A stretch of 64,000 bases of DNA, taken from positions 744,001 through 808,000 of the forward strand of contig CBDEVW010000003.1 in assembly GCA_965243755.1 (NCBI GenBank), read 5' to 3'. Position numbers and translations under genes: made by a program. Under the pieces are notes generated by a model. It had not been told where the DNA came from and did not search any database. It saw only the letters and a program-made list of their open reading frames with translations. This DNA comes from JANSWY01 sp965243755 (lineage in GTDB: Bacteria; Bacteroidota; Bacteroidia; Cytophagales; Cyclobacteriaceae). This document shows positions 17,676 to 26,346 of the stretch, piece by piece (position 1 is the stretch's first letter; every line of letters begins with the position of its first letter).

Positions 17676-19322
17676 ATTGCGCTGAAGTGTCTTAAATACA
17701 TACTAATACTTTTAATTAACAGCTGGCACCTTTTAGCTACTGCACAAACTAGTCAGTTGGGTAGGTTTTCTGTTGATTATGCCAGAGGGTGTGCGCCGCA
17801 TCACGTTAATATTAGTGAGCATGACAACTTTGACCCGTCTTTGCAAAGACAATATAGATATGAAGGTCCAGACGATAACGAATCAAATGACACCACACAT
17901 ATTTATACTATCTCTGGTACTTACCAAATCATTCAAACCATTCAAAATGCAAACCCTGAAACAGATACTTTGGTCGTTGAAGTTTTGGAAGCTACGATTC
18001 CAACATATGAAATATACAGTTGCTCAAACAATGCGGCCAGAATTGCGATTACAGATACAATTTATGACTACTATCAAATATTTTACAACAATGATTCCGT
18101 AAGGGTTCAGCCTAATACCATTAGCCCCATATTAAACTTTCCTAATAGTAACAATCAACCCATTACGATCAGAGGTTATTATGAAAACGCAGCTGATAAC
18201 TGTGGTGAGATTAATTTCGTTTACGCACCAATAGCTCAAATAGCCCAGCCTGTAATCAATAGTGCAACCTACCACCAAGACTGTGTTGATATTATAAATG
18301 CAACGCTGGACGTTACAATTAATAACAGCGTTCGTCATCAGGTTGCTTTTAGTACCGATAGTCTTACTTTTCAAGTGATAGATACGGTTTATAATAACGC
18401 GCAAATTCAACTGAATGACCTGAGTTTGACTGGTTCAACAGCCTATTTTCGCGTAAGTGCTATAGATGAATGTACTGGTGACACGTCACTTTCAGGAGAT
18501 TTTGCGATATACAACATCCCAAATGAGATTGAACCCATTGAAAACATTCATGCTTCCTATTTGGGGAAAGCCGCAGTGCTTACTTGGGTCGAGCCAGGTT
18601 TCAATAATCTTCAATACAATATTTGGCAAAGTAGAAATGGCGCACCATATACATTAGATGGACAATCTAACGCGGCAACATATACAAGTACCGGATTAAA
18701 TCCTGATTTTAACACCTATCAGTTTCAAATCATTGCGGAGGATTCCTGTGGTAATCAGTCCACAAATTCCATTACTGCAACTCCAACCTACCTTTCATTT
18801 GAGCATCAACAAGGTAATTTTTATAATATCTTTTGGAATGACTACCAGGGATGGGTTAGCGGTGTTAACAGCTATCAATTTCAAACGTTATCCTTAGATG
18901 GCGCTATCCAGGATGAATTTACATTGGTGGAACTAAACGAAAAGCTTCTTAATATCTCTAATCTACCAGGTAACCGCTTCAGAATAAGAATAGTAGCAGC
19001 AGAAGGAAGTTATGAGGCTTATTCCAATGTAATTGCTTTAGCAAAAACAAAAACCATTTTAATCCCAGATGCTTTCACTCCAAATGGCGATGGACTCAAT
19101 GATGAGATTGCTCCTATCCTTGACTCAGCTCAGCAGTACGAATTTCTGATTTATAACAAATGGGGTGAGCTGATTTTTCGTAGTGATAACCATCTCATTG
19201 GATGGGATGGGAGCTATAAAAATGGAACTGCAGCAGAAGGTACTTATATTTACCGTATAAAATATCAAAATGAATTTGGAGAGCTTTTTGAGCAATCAGG
19301 TACTTTTATATTAATGCGCTAA
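17676..19322 (+). CDS. T9SS type B (CHU_C / gliding-associated) surface protein with a non-standard start
   Basis: A secreted protein of about 548 residues. The C-terminal ~90 residues form a gliding-motility-associated CHU_C sorting domain: IPDAFTPNGDGLNDEI, a YNKWGELIF strand, GWDG and a terminal GTYIYRIKY block. The N-terminal part holds a PKD-like domain (YARGCAPHHVNI) and the middle contains fibronectin-III-like repeats. A good signal peptide (ALKCLKYILILLINSW, ending at ATAQ) is encoded in frame from 17679, yet no ATG, GTG or TTG precedes it after the in-frame stop at 17667. Candidates are ATT at 17676, one base from ATG, or CTG at 17682. The first ordinary start (TTG, 17757) would remove the signal peptide. 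Confidence 0.75.
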   Translation: MALKCLKYILILLINSWHLLATAQTSQLGRFSVDYARGCAPHHVNISEHDNFDPSLQRQYRYEGPDDNESNDTTHIYTISGTYQIIQTIQNANPETDTLVVEVLEATIPTYEIYSCSNNAARIAITDTIYDYYQIFYNNDSVRVQPNTISPILNFPNSNNQPITIRGYYENAADNCGEINFVYAPIAQIAQPVINSATYHQDCVDIINATLDVTINNSVRHQVAFSTDSLTFQVIDTVYNNAQIQLNDLSLTGSTAYFRVSAIDECTGDTSLSGDFAIYNIPNEIEPIENIHASYLGKAAVLTWVEPGFNNLQYNIWQSRNGAPYTLDGQSNAATYTSTGLNPDFNTYQFQIIAEDSCGNQSTNSITATPTYLSFEHQQGNFYNIFWNDYQGWVSGVNSYQFQTLSLDGAIQDEFTLVELNEKLLNISNLPGNRFRIRIVAAEGSYEAYSNVIALAKTKTILIPDAFTPNGDGLNDEIAPILDSAQQYEFLIYNKWGELIFRSDNHLIGWDGSYKNGTAAEGTYIYRIKYQNEFGELFEQSGTFILMR

Positions 19323-19333
19323 ACTTGTGGCTT

Positions 19334-19666
19334 ATGTTTGATATGATGAAAATGATGGGCAAAATAAAGGAGGCCCAAACGAAAATGAAAGAGGCTCAGG
19401 ATGGGTTGGTAAATATCACAGCCAATGGAGAATCAGGAGCGGGATTGGTGACTGCCAAGGTTAACGGTAAAAAAGAAGTAATTAGTATCAACATTGACAG
19501 CTCATTGGTCAACAACGAGGACCGGGAAATGATGCAGGATCTCATTGTAGCAGCTGTCAATAAAGCGTTAGAAAATGTCGACAGTAAGGCAAAGGAACAT
19601 ATGAAAAATGCCACTGAGGGATTATTGCCCAACATACCTGGTATGGACTTAAGTGGGCTGATGTAA
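19334..19666 (+). CDS. ybaB: YbaB/EbfC nucleoid-associated protein
   Basis: A 110-residue protein beginning MFDMMKMMGKIKEAQ, with the family layout of an N-terminal helix, three beta strands (ANGESGAGLVTAKVNGKKEV) and C-terminal helices, ending in a glycine/leucine tail. The family forms dimers that bind DNA and is often near recR/dnaX; here it sits between a surface-protein gene and a glycosyltransferase. The ATG at 19334 is preferred to the TTG at 19325. Its stop overlaps the next start (TAATG), indicating translational coupling. Confidence 0.93.
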   Translation: MFDMMKMMGKIKEAQTKMKEAQDGLVNITANGESGAGLVTAKVNGKKEVISINIDSSLVNNEDREMMQDLIVAAVNKALENVDSKAKEHMKNATEGLLPNIPGMDLSGLM

Positions 19667-20673
19667 TGGATGAAATTGCCGTTGTGATTCTGAATTACAA
19701 TGGGAAGAATTATTTAGAGCAGTTCCTCCCGACACTTATTTACCATTCATCTCCAGCACGTGTTATTGTAGCGGACAATCAATCTACCGATGACTCAGTA
19801 GATTATCTTCAACGCGTTTTCCCTGATGTTGAACTTATTGTACTGGATAAGAATTACGGGTATGCAGGTGGCTATAATGAAGCATTAAAACAAATTGACG
19901 CGAAGTACTTCCTTCTGATCAATTCGGATGTTGAAGTTACGCCAAAATGGATTCAACCACTATTAAATTTACTGGAGCAAAACCCTGCTATAGCGAGTGT
20001 TCAGCCTAAAATTCGCTCATTTCATGAAAAACAAAAGTTTGAATATGCGGGTGCAGCCGGTGGATATCTGGATTGGCTTGGCTACCCTTATTGCAGAGGG
20101 AGGATATTTGATACCACAGAAGAGGACCATGGTCAATATGACGATGCGCTTCCTGTATTCTGGGCCACCGGAGCATGTTTCCTAATAAGGTCAAAAGACT
20201 TTTTTGAGGCTGGTATGTTCGACGCAGATTTCTTTGCTCATATGGAAGAAATCGACCTTTGCTGGCGGCTTAATGCCATGGGTAAAGAAGTCTGGTATGA
20301 GCCCCGTAGCATTGTATATCATGTAGGAGGTGGTACTTTAGCAAAAACCAATCCCTGGAAAACAGAACTCAATTTTCGGAATGGACTGATATTGTTGTTT
20401 AAGAACCTTCCGGCATTTCAGTTATATTATAAGTTTCCGCTCAGAATAATGTTAGATTTTATTGCAGCAATGAAATTTCTAATTGGAGGTGAGTGGAGAC
20501 ATTCCTTAGCAGTATTCAAAGCTATTTTAGGATTTATATCAGGAATACGAGGCAATACAGTTAAAAGGAAAGCTATTAAATCAAAAGCTAGTATTTCACA
20601 ATTTAAAAAATCAGGTAAGCTGATAATTTGGGAATACTTTATAAAAGGGAAAAAGAAGTATTCAGCACTTTAA
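19666..20673 (+). CDS. GT2-family glycosyltransferase
   Basis: A 335-residue GT-A glycosyltransferase of the rhamnosyltransferase-like GT2 type. The N-terminus has VVILNYNGKNYLE, a nucleotide-sugar loop ADNQSTDDS, and the metal-binding NSDVE at 86-90 (Asp88). An EEIDLCWR acceptor-site motif and a final amphipathic basic region follow. It probably adds sugar to a cell-surface polysaccharide; donor and acceptor cannot be read from sequence. It starts within the ybaB stop codon. Its 3' end overlaps the opposing pspC-like gene by 4 bases. Confidence 0.92.
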   Translation: MDEIAVVILNYNGKNYLEQFLPTLIYHSSPARVIVADNQSTDDSVDYLQRVFPDVELIVLDKNYGYAGGYNEALKQIDAKYFLLINSDVEVTPKWIQPLLNLLEQNPAIASVQPKIRSFHEKQKFEYAGAAGGYLDWLGYPYCRGRIFDTTEEDHGQYDDALPVFWATGACFLIRSKDFFEAGMFDADFFAHMEEIDLCWRLNAMGKEVWYEPRSIVYHVGGGTLAKTNPWKTELNFRNGLILLFKNLPAFQLYYKFPLRIMLDFIAAMKFLIGGEWRHSLAVFKAILGFISGIRGNTVKRKAIKSKASISQFKKSGKLIIWEYFIKGKKKYSAL

Positions 20674-20876
20674 TAGTACCAAAGGGAATGTCTTCTTCTC
20701 AAATGCTTCCTGATATTCATCACAAAAGCTAAAGCCAGGTACAGAAGAATTGGTGATCCAAAGGTAAGGAAGCTGGTATAAATGAAAAACAAACGGATAG
20801 AGGAAGTAGGAATATTAAGCTTCTCCCCTAGTCTGGTGCACACACCGAATGCGTATTTTTCAACAAACTCTTGCAT
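20670..20876 (-). CDS. PspC-domain small membrane protein
   Basis: A 68-residue protein. The pattern KYAFGVCTRLGEKLNIPTSS followed by a hydrophobic stretch (LFFIYTSFLTFGSP and LLYLALAFVMNI) and a basic tail matches the PspC domain. PspC proteins sit in the inner membrane and take part in envelope stress sensing in proteobacteria. In Bacteroidota these short forms occur alone and their role is unknown. It converges with the glycosyltransferase gene with a 4-base overlap. Confidence 0.88.
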   Translation of the reverse strand: MQEFVEKYAFGVCTRLGEKLNIPTSSIRLFFIYTSFLTFGSPILLYLALAFVMNIRKHLRRRHSLWYY

Positions 20877-21042
20877 CTCTTAAAATTACAGTACAAATAT
20901 AACGATATACACCGATAAAATGTTAAAATTCTTTCCATAGGATAAATATTTTTAACTATTATTGTGGAGATTCCCAGAGAGTTTGGGGATCGTTCAACCA
21001 ATTTTTATTTAACTTATTTCTTTTAAACAAAAAGTGATTCAG

Positions 21043-22809
21043 ATGAAAAAAATCAACCTTATTATGGCCCTTTTTATTGGTGCGGCCGTATTTTCCGGTT
21101 GTGCTTTGAACAAGATGATAAGTCTGGCCAAAGACCAGGATTTGAAAGTGGAACCAAATCCTCTGGAAGTTCATGGTGGCAAAGTAGACTTTGAAATGTC
21201 CGCTGTTCTACCTCCAAAAATGCTTCCTTCAGGAAAAGTTTACACATTAAAGACAATCTACAGATACGGAGACCAGGAAATGAACCTTCCAGGAGTAGAA
21301 TTTAAGGCTGATGATTTTCCAAGCAGCAGCACTTCTACTTCAAGAAAAAGTCAGGATTATTCTTTCGATTATCAGAAAGGCATGAATCCTGGAACTTTGT
21401 TAATTCAAGGTGAGGCAAAAGACCCTAGAAATGGTAAAACAAAATCTTTGGAACCAATGGAGGTTGCTAAAGGTCTGATTACCACTTCTACCCTTGTGAA
21501 AAATGTATACTATGCTGCTTACGCAGATCATGGTTACAACGACAAAGAAGAATTGATTCCAACTAAAGTTGATTTCTTCTTCGAACAAGGAAAGTCTGTA
21601 CTTAGAACTTCAGAAAAAAGAAGTGACAGAGGTGCTAACTTTTCTGCTTTCATTGCGGAGAAAAACGTAACCAGAACTGTTACTATTACAGGTCTTCACT
21701 CTCCTGAAGGTACTGAGAGAATAAACAGTGACCTTGCAGAAGACAGGGCTGCTGCTATCGAGAAGTACTACAGACAGCAAATGAAGAAGTATGATTACAA
21801 AGACCTTGCTGACAGCATTAAATTTATTCTTAAGCCTGTAGTTGAAGATTGGCAACCATTCAAAGATGCTTTAAAAGCATACGATGGAATCGACGGAGTT
21901 GCTAAATCTGACATCCTAAGAATTGTTAATGGTACTGGTTCTTTTGAAGACAAAGAAAAAGCACTTCAGAAACTAAGTTCTTACAAAAAAATCTTCAAGG
22001 ATATCTATCCTCCTTTAAGAACTGCGAAAACAGAAATCCTAACAGTTAAGCCTAAGAAAACTAATGCAGAAATAGCTGTTTTAGCAAAGGCTGTTGCTGA
22101 TGGAAGTGCAAAAGCTGATACCTTAAAAGCTGATGAGCTATTATTTGCAGGTAGCATGACTCCTTCATTAGAGGAGAAAGTAGCAATTTATACTGCTGCT
22201 ACAAAAGCGAACCCTAGCTGGCAAGCTCATAACAACCTGGCTGCAGCGTTGTTAAACCAGGCTAAAGCAGGCGCTACTGATAAAGTTGATGCTGCTATCA
22301 CTCAATTGGAGATTGCTGCTAAACTTAAGAAAACTGCTGAAGTTCATACTAACCTGGCAACTGCTTATGCAATGCAAGGTAACTATGACAAAGCAATGGA
22401 AAACGTGCAGGCTGCTGAAGGTCTTGGTGGTTCAAGTGCATTAAAAGCTGGACTTAGTGCAGTGAAAGGTGCTATCCTGATCAGACAAGGTAACTACTCT
22501 GCAGCAAGTACTGCATTGGCTTCTCCAACAAAGGATACTGATGCAATGTTTGACAAGGCTCTTGCGCTATTGTTAAACAAAGAATTTGCACAAGCAGAAG
22601 CTGCATTCAACGATGTTACTGCTGCTGATGACTCTTATGCAATGGCTTACTATGCTGGTGCAATAGCTTCAGCAAGACAAGGTAACTCCAACGATGTAGT
22701 GTCTAAATTGACTAAAGCAGTAAAACTTGATGCGAGCTTAAAAGAAAAGGCATTAGGTGATCTTGAATTCAGAAACTTCTCTGCTGCTCTAACAACAGCA
22801 TTGAAATAA
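21043..22809 (+). CDS. OmpA-like/TPR outer-membrane lipoprotein
   Basis: A 588-residue lipoprotein with lipobox VFSGCALN. Residues ~20-170 are beta-rich. A segment near 215-260 (VTITGLHSPEG, followed by AEDRAAAIEKYYRQQ) resembles an OmpA-type peptidoglycan-binding fold. The C-terminal ~220 residues form tetratricopeptide-like helical repeats (HNNLAAALLNQAK, HTNLATAYAMQGNYDKAM). The ATG at 21043 is preferred to the GTG at 21034. Codon use is strongly biased and the leader is AT-rich, consistent with high expression. It is probably a cell-envelope scaffold; the family is common in Bacteroidota but without an assigned function. Confidence 0.85.
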   Translation: MKKINLIMALFIGAAVFSGCALNKMISLAKDQDLKVEPNPLEVHGGKVDFEMSAVLPPKMLPSGKVYTLKTIYRYGDQEMNLPGVEFKADDFPSSSTSTSRKSQDYSFDYQKGMNPGTLLIQGEAKDPRNGKTKSLEPMEVAKGLITTSTLVKNVYYAAYADHGYNDKEELIPTKVDFFFEQGKSVLRTSEKRSDRGANFSAFIAEKNVTRTVTITGLHSPEGTERINSDLAEDRAAAIEKYYRQQMKKYDYKDLADSIKFILKPVVEDWQPFKDALKAYDGIDGVAKSDILRIVNGTGSFEDKEKALQKLSSYKKIFKDIYPPLRTAKTEILTVKPKKTNAEIAVLAKAVADGSAKADTLKADELLFAGSMTPSLEEKVAIYTAATKANPSWQAHNNLAAALLNQAKAGATDKVDAAITQLEIAAKLKKTAEVHTNLATAYAMQGNYDKAMENVQAAEGLGGSSALKAGLSAVKGAILIRQGNYSAASTALASPTKDTDAMFDKALALLLNKEFAQAEAAFNDVTAADDSYAMAYYAGAIASARQGNSNDVVSKLTKAVKLDASLKEKALGDLEFRNFSAALTTALK

Positions 22810-22834
22810 TTCAAAAAAAATATCAAATTCAATG

Positions 22835-22864
22835 AAAGCTCCACTAGTGTGGAGCTTTTTTTTT
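22835..22864 (+). terminator. Strong terminator after the TPR lipoprotein gene
   Basis: AAAGCTCCAC (22835-22844) and GTGGAGCTTT (22849-22858) form a 10-bp stem with a four-base loop, followed by an uninterrupted T run. Confidence 0.92.
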
Positions 22865-22953
22865 GCATTATACATAAAAATGCATCTTTGAAAAATTTTT
22901 TATAATGCCCTTCCATCTTTAATTTAGCAGCACATTTAAAACATCAGATTTCC

Positions 22954-23931
22954 ATGAGAGTAATTCAATTCAGAGAAGCCTTGGGCGAAGCAATGAGCGA
23001 AGAAATGAGAAGAGACGAAAATGTCTTTTTGATGGGTGAAGAGGTTGCCGAATATAATGGTGCCTACAAAGTAAGTCAGGGTATGCTGGATGAATTTGGA
23101 GCGAAAAGGGTTATTGATACGCCTATCGCTGAACTTGGGTTTGCTGGAATTGGAGTGGGTGCCGCCATGAATGGTCTAAGACCAATTATTGAATTCATGA
23201 CATTTAACTTTTCATTGGTAGCCATAGATCAGGTGATCAATAGTGCCGCAAAAATGATGTCTATGTCTGGTGGTCAGTTCAATGTTCCTATTGTATTCAG
23301 AGGACCAACTGGAAATGCCGGTCAATTAAGTTCGCAGCACTCCCAAAATTTTGAAAACTGGTACGCTAACACTCCCGGGTTGAAAGTAGTGGTTCCTTCA
23401 AACCCTTATGATGCCAAAGGATTACTGAAGTCTTCAATCAGAGATGACGATCCTACCATTTTCATGGAATCTGAATTAATGTATGGTGATAAAGGAGAAG
23501 TACCTGAAGAAGAGTACCTTATTCCAATAGGTCAGGCTAATGTTACCAAGAGTGGAAATGATGTGACAATCATCTCTTTTGGGAAAATGATGAAAGTCGC
23601 AGACCAGGCCGCTGCAGAATTAGCTAAAGAGGGAGTTGACGCAGAAGTAATCGATTTGAGATCAGTAAGACCTATTGATTATGAAACAATTATCAACTCT
23701 GTTAAGAAAACCAACAGAATGGTAGTGGTAGAAGAAGCATGGCCATTGGCTTCCATTTCTGCTGAACTTTCTCACCAAATACAATATCACGCTTTTGACT
23801 ATCTGGATGCACCGGTAGTTAGAGTAACAAGCAAGGATGTTCCACTTCCTTACGCACCAACATTAATAGAAGAAATTCTACCGAACGTTAAGAGAACAAT
23901 CGAGGCTGTAAATTCGGTAATGTATCGATAA
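22954..23931 (+). CDS. pdhB: Pyruvate dehydrogenase E1 component, beta subunit
   Basis: A 325-residue transketolase-like protein, the beta chain of the heterotetrameric E1 enzyme that decarboxylates pyruvate with thiamine diphosphate. Family landmarks are FMGEEVAEYNGAYKVSQG, DTPIAELGFAGIGVGAA, IEFMTFNF, FRGPTG and the C-terminal VEEAWPLASISAEL. The specific call over other 2-oxoacid dehydrogenases is based on overall resemblance to Bacteroidota PdhB. pdhA is not adjacent, which is common in this phylum. It is flanked by terminators on both sides, so it is monocistronic. Confidence 0.93.
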   Translation: MRVIQFREALGEAMSEEMRRDENVFLMGEEVAEYNGAYKVSQGMLDEFGAKRVIDTPIAELGFAGIGVGAAMNGLRPIIEFMTFNFSLVAIDQVINSAAKMMSMSGGQFNVPIVFRGPTGNAGQLSSQHSQNFENWYANTPGLKVVVPSNPYDAKGLLKSSIRDDDPTIFMESELMYGDKGEVPEEEYLIPIGQANVTKSGNDVTIISFGKMMKVADQAAAELAKEGVDAEVIDLRSVRPIDYETIINSVKKTNRMVVVEEAWPLASISAELSHQIQYHAFDYLDAPVVRVTSKDVPLPYAPTLIEEILPNVKRTIEAVNSVMYR

Positions 23932-23960
23932 ACCGCAGCACTCATATATGAATTATCGGG

Positions 23961-23992
23961 CCGACTTAATTGAACATTAAGTCGGTTTTTTT
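23961..23992 (+). terminator. pdhB terminator
   Basis: CCGACTTAAT (23961-23970) and ATTAAGTCGG (23976-23985) pair perfectly around a five-base loop and are followed by seven T. Confidence 0.92.
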
Positions 23993-24114
23993 ATATTAAT
24001 CCTTTTTACCCGATTTATACATTAGCATTCTACTAAAGCTCAAACCTCTTCAAATCAAGCACTTATGAGCATTTTGACACTAATCAAAATGCATTAAACA
24101 GGTTTAATAGCAAC

Positions 24115-24142
24115 AAAAAAGGTGGCCCATAATTGGACCACC
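24115..24142 (-). terminator. ffh terminator
   Basis: On the minus strand GGTGGTCCA pairs with TGGGCCACC (one T-G pair) around a short AT loop, followed by TTTTTT. It lies 28 bases past the ffh stop. Confidence 0.85.
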
Positions 24143-24169
24143 TGAAAATATTTCTTCTTTTAGTATCTA

Positions 24170-25501
24170 CTATTTCCCAAACATATTCATGTTGGATAAT
24201 GCGCGTTTGGCCCCTCCCATTTTGTTCATGGTCTTCATCATCTTACGCATCTCATTGAATTGCTTGAGCAACTGATTAACCTGTTGAATGGAAGTACCGC
24301 TACCTTTGGCAATTCTCTGTCTCCTGCTTCCATTAATGATATCCGGGTTTGTTCTTTCTGTTGGTGTCATAGACTTAATGATGGCTTCAATAGGCTTAAA
24401 GGAATCATCATCGATATCTACATTTTTCATCATTTTCCCCATGCCAGGAATCATCCCCATAAGGTCCTTAATGTTCCCCATTTTTCGGATTTGCTCCATT
24501 TGTGAGAGGAAGTCATCAAAACCAAATTGGTTCTTTCTAATCTTTTTGTTCAGTCGCTGAGCTTCCTCCTGGTCAAATGTTTGTTGTGCTTTTTCTACCA
24601 ATGTAAGCACATCACCCATCCCAAGTATTCGCTTAGCCATACGATCAGGGTGGAAAACGTCTATCGCATCCATTTTCTCACCGGTACTGATGTACTTGAT
24701 AGGTTTCTCGACTACTGTTCTGATCGTAAGAGCTGCACCACCTCGCGTATCACCATCAAGCTTGGTCAATACAACTCCATCAAAGTTCAGTCTATCGTTG
24801 AATGTCTTTGCAGTGTTTACAGCATCCTGACCTGTCATTGAGTCTACCACAAACAGTGTCTCCGATGGATTCACAGATTCCTTCAGTTTCTCGATCTCCT
24901 GCATCATCTGCTCATCGACAGCCAGTCGACCTGCGGTATCTATAATTACTGTTTTCTTGCCAGTCTCCTTTGCATGTTTGATAGCTCTTTTGGCAATAGC
25001 AACAGCATCCTTGTTTTCCGGCTCAGCATATACCTCTATTCCAATTTGCTCACCTAACACCTTCAACTGATCAATCGCAGCAGGACGATAAATGTCGCAA
25101 GCTGCCAAAAGCACTGTCCTGCCTTGTTTCTTCAGTAGTGATCCAAGTTTTCCAGTAAAAGTAGTCTTACCAGAACCTTGTAGTCCACTAATGAGAATAA
25201 TATTAGGATCACCTTTGAGATTGATCTCTTCCTGAGAACCACCCATTAGGCGGGTCAATTCTTCAGCGACAATCTTGGTAAGTAGTTGACCGGGAGATAC
25301 TGCAATCAATACATCCTGTCCCATCGCCTCATCTTTGATGCGGTCCGTTACCTCCTTGGCTACTTTATAGTTAACGTCAGCATCAATAAGTGCCCTACGG
25401 ATCTCCTTTACCGTAGCTGCAACATTGATTTCAGTAATTTTTCCCTGCCCTTTCAGCGTCTTAAACGCCCGGTCTAACTTTACACTTAAATTATCAAACA
25501 T
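24170..25501 (-). CDS. ffh: Signal recognition particle protein Ffh
   Basis: The 443-residue GTPase of the signal recognition particle, which binds signal sequences on nascent chains together with 4.5S RNA. It has an N-terminal four-helix N domain, the G1 motif GLQGSGKTT (106-114), DIYRPAA, the G3 motif DTAGRL, the G4 motif TKLDGDTRGGAAL, and the methionine-rich M domain from ~300 with the RNA-binding GSGTSIQQVNQLL. Length is typical. Monocistronic, with its own terminator. Confidence 0.98.
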   Translation of the reverse strand: MFDNLSVKLDRAFKTLKGQGKITEINVAATVKEIRRALIDADVNYKVAKEVTDRIKDEAMGQDVLIAVSPGQLLTKIVAEELTRLMGGSQEEINLKGDPNIILISGLQGSGKTTFTGKLGSLLKKQGRTVLLAACDIYRPAAIDQLKVLGEQIGIEVYAEPENKDAVAIAKRAIKHAKETGKKTVIIDTAGRLAVDEQMMQEIEKLKESVNPSETLFVVDSMTGQDAVNTAKTFNDRLNFDGVVLTKLDGDTRGGAALTIRTVVEKPIKYISTGEKMDAIDVFHPDRMAKRILGMGDVLTLVEKAQQTFDQEEAQRLNKKIRKNQFGFDDFLSQMEQIRKMGNIKDLMGMIPGMGKMMKNVDIDDDSFKPIEAIIKSMTPTERTNPDIINGSRRQRIAKGSGTSIQQVNQLLKQFNEMRKMMKTMNKMGGAKRALSNMNMFGK

Positions 25502-25682
25502 GCTGTATTAACTTTTTCGAGGCGTAAAGTTAACCCAATTCCGGAAAAATTTCCTCTACTGATTCAGAGATGTCGCTAATAACCTGTTAAAATAATCTGG
25601 TCCATTTGCAACCTAATTGGCTTTGCTCAGTATATATTATAAATTAGTACCTTGTATTACAAAATACCAAAAAACTCAAACC
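25502..25682. other. Intergenic region between ffh and the first repeat copy
   Basis: About 180 bases carrying the ffh promoter region (leftward) and, at 25660-25682, an A-rich segment (aaataccaaaaaactcaaac) that looks like the native leader of the downstream secreted-protein gene, ending just before the ATGAAA at 25683. Confidence 0.45.
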
Positions 25683-25815
25683 ATGAAATGAGTAGAACTT
25701 CGAACACCAACTAGTGATGAATATTGCCTTCGCAGGTTGATGTTTCGGAAGAAGCGAATTTCATTCGGACTGGCGTATCAGTAACCGTTTAAATCAAAAT
25801 TACAAACACATGAAA
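25683..25815 (+). repeat. ATGAAA-flanked dispersed element, copy A
   Basis: A 127-bp unit between two copies of CATGAAA (25682-25688 and 25809-25815). It shares long exact blocks with copy C (49832-49978, minus): TTCGCAGGTTGATG, GGAAGAAGCGAATT, GGACTGGCGTA and ATGAATATTG. It shares AAATCAAAATTACA with copy B. The 3' ATGAAA is the start of the secreted-protein gene at 25810. The 5' ATGAAA sits behind an A-rich leader and reads ATG AAA TGA. Removing the unit would join that leader directly to the gene. Relative to copy C it lacks 11 bases after ATGAATATTG. Confidence 0.8.
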
Positions 25816-26289
25816 AGGATATTACAAACACTAACATTGATGATGATCTTAGGGGTCATTTCTTCTGCAGCAATTGCTCAGGACAAGGTGAGAAGAAGCG
25901 ATGTTGAGGGCAAAACCTGGAAACTCAAAATTGACATTGACGATGAACTTGAAGAAGAATTGGATGATGCAGATGATGCATTTGAGCGCATTATTATTAA
26001 ATCAGTCGCCGGATTAGTTGATGGAATAATAGATGGCATTGACATTTATTTTGAGTTCATGCCCAACAATGAATTAAAAATAACTGTGGAAGCCTTCGGC
26101 GAAAGAGAAGTTGAATACACAGAATGGTACATCAATAAAAATGGCGCCTTAGTCATTGAAGACACTGACAGCTTCGATACTGATAGTGATGATATCTGGC
26201 TATTTGTTGATGACGTACTGGTTGCTTTTGATGAAGACTGGGATGGTGATTTAGATGACCAAAACGTGTATCTGGTCAGAATTGACTAA
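25810..26289 (+). CDS. Secreted acidic protein of unknown function
   Basis: A 159-residue protein with a signal peptide ending at AAIAQ (residue ~24). The mature part is strikingly acidic (DELEEELDDADDAFER, DTDSFDTDSDDIW), beta-rich toward the C-terminus and ends LYxVRID-like in NVYLVRID. It could be a small lipocalin-like fold judging from length and strand pattern, but this is weak. The start codon lies in the right-hand ATGAAA of repeat copy A, so the present 5' untranslated region consists of the repeat. The gene ends at a strong terminator. Confidence 0.78.
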   Translation: MKRILQTLTLMMILGVISSAAIAQDKVRRSDVEGKTWKLKIDIDDELEEELDDADDAFERIIIKSVAGLVDGIIDGIDIYFEFMPNNELKITVEAFGEREVEYTEWYINKNGALVIEDTDSFDTDSDDIWLFVDDVLVAFDEDWDGDLDDQNVYLVRID

Positions 26290-26310
26290 CCGAAAAAACA
26301 AAATAGAACG

Positions 26311-26343
26311 AAACCGTCACCTCAAGTAGTGACGGTTTTTTTT
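26311..26343 (+). terminator. Terminator after the acidic secreted protein gene
   Basis: AAACCGTCAC (26311-26320) and GTGACGGTTT (26329-26338) form a 10-bp stem with an 8-base loop, followed by a T run. Confidence 0.92.
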
Positions 26344-26346
26344 GTT

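Noticed and set aside
17757..17760. TTG at 17757 as the true start of the T9SS type B gene
   Set aside because: It would discard an excellent signal peptide that is encoded in frame directly upstream, which a T9SS cargo needs.
22070..22800. The alanine-rich repeats in the TPR lipoprotein as a CRISPR or tandem DNA repeat
   Set aside because: Periodicity is at the protein level (TPR helices) with no conserved DNA repeat unit or spacers.
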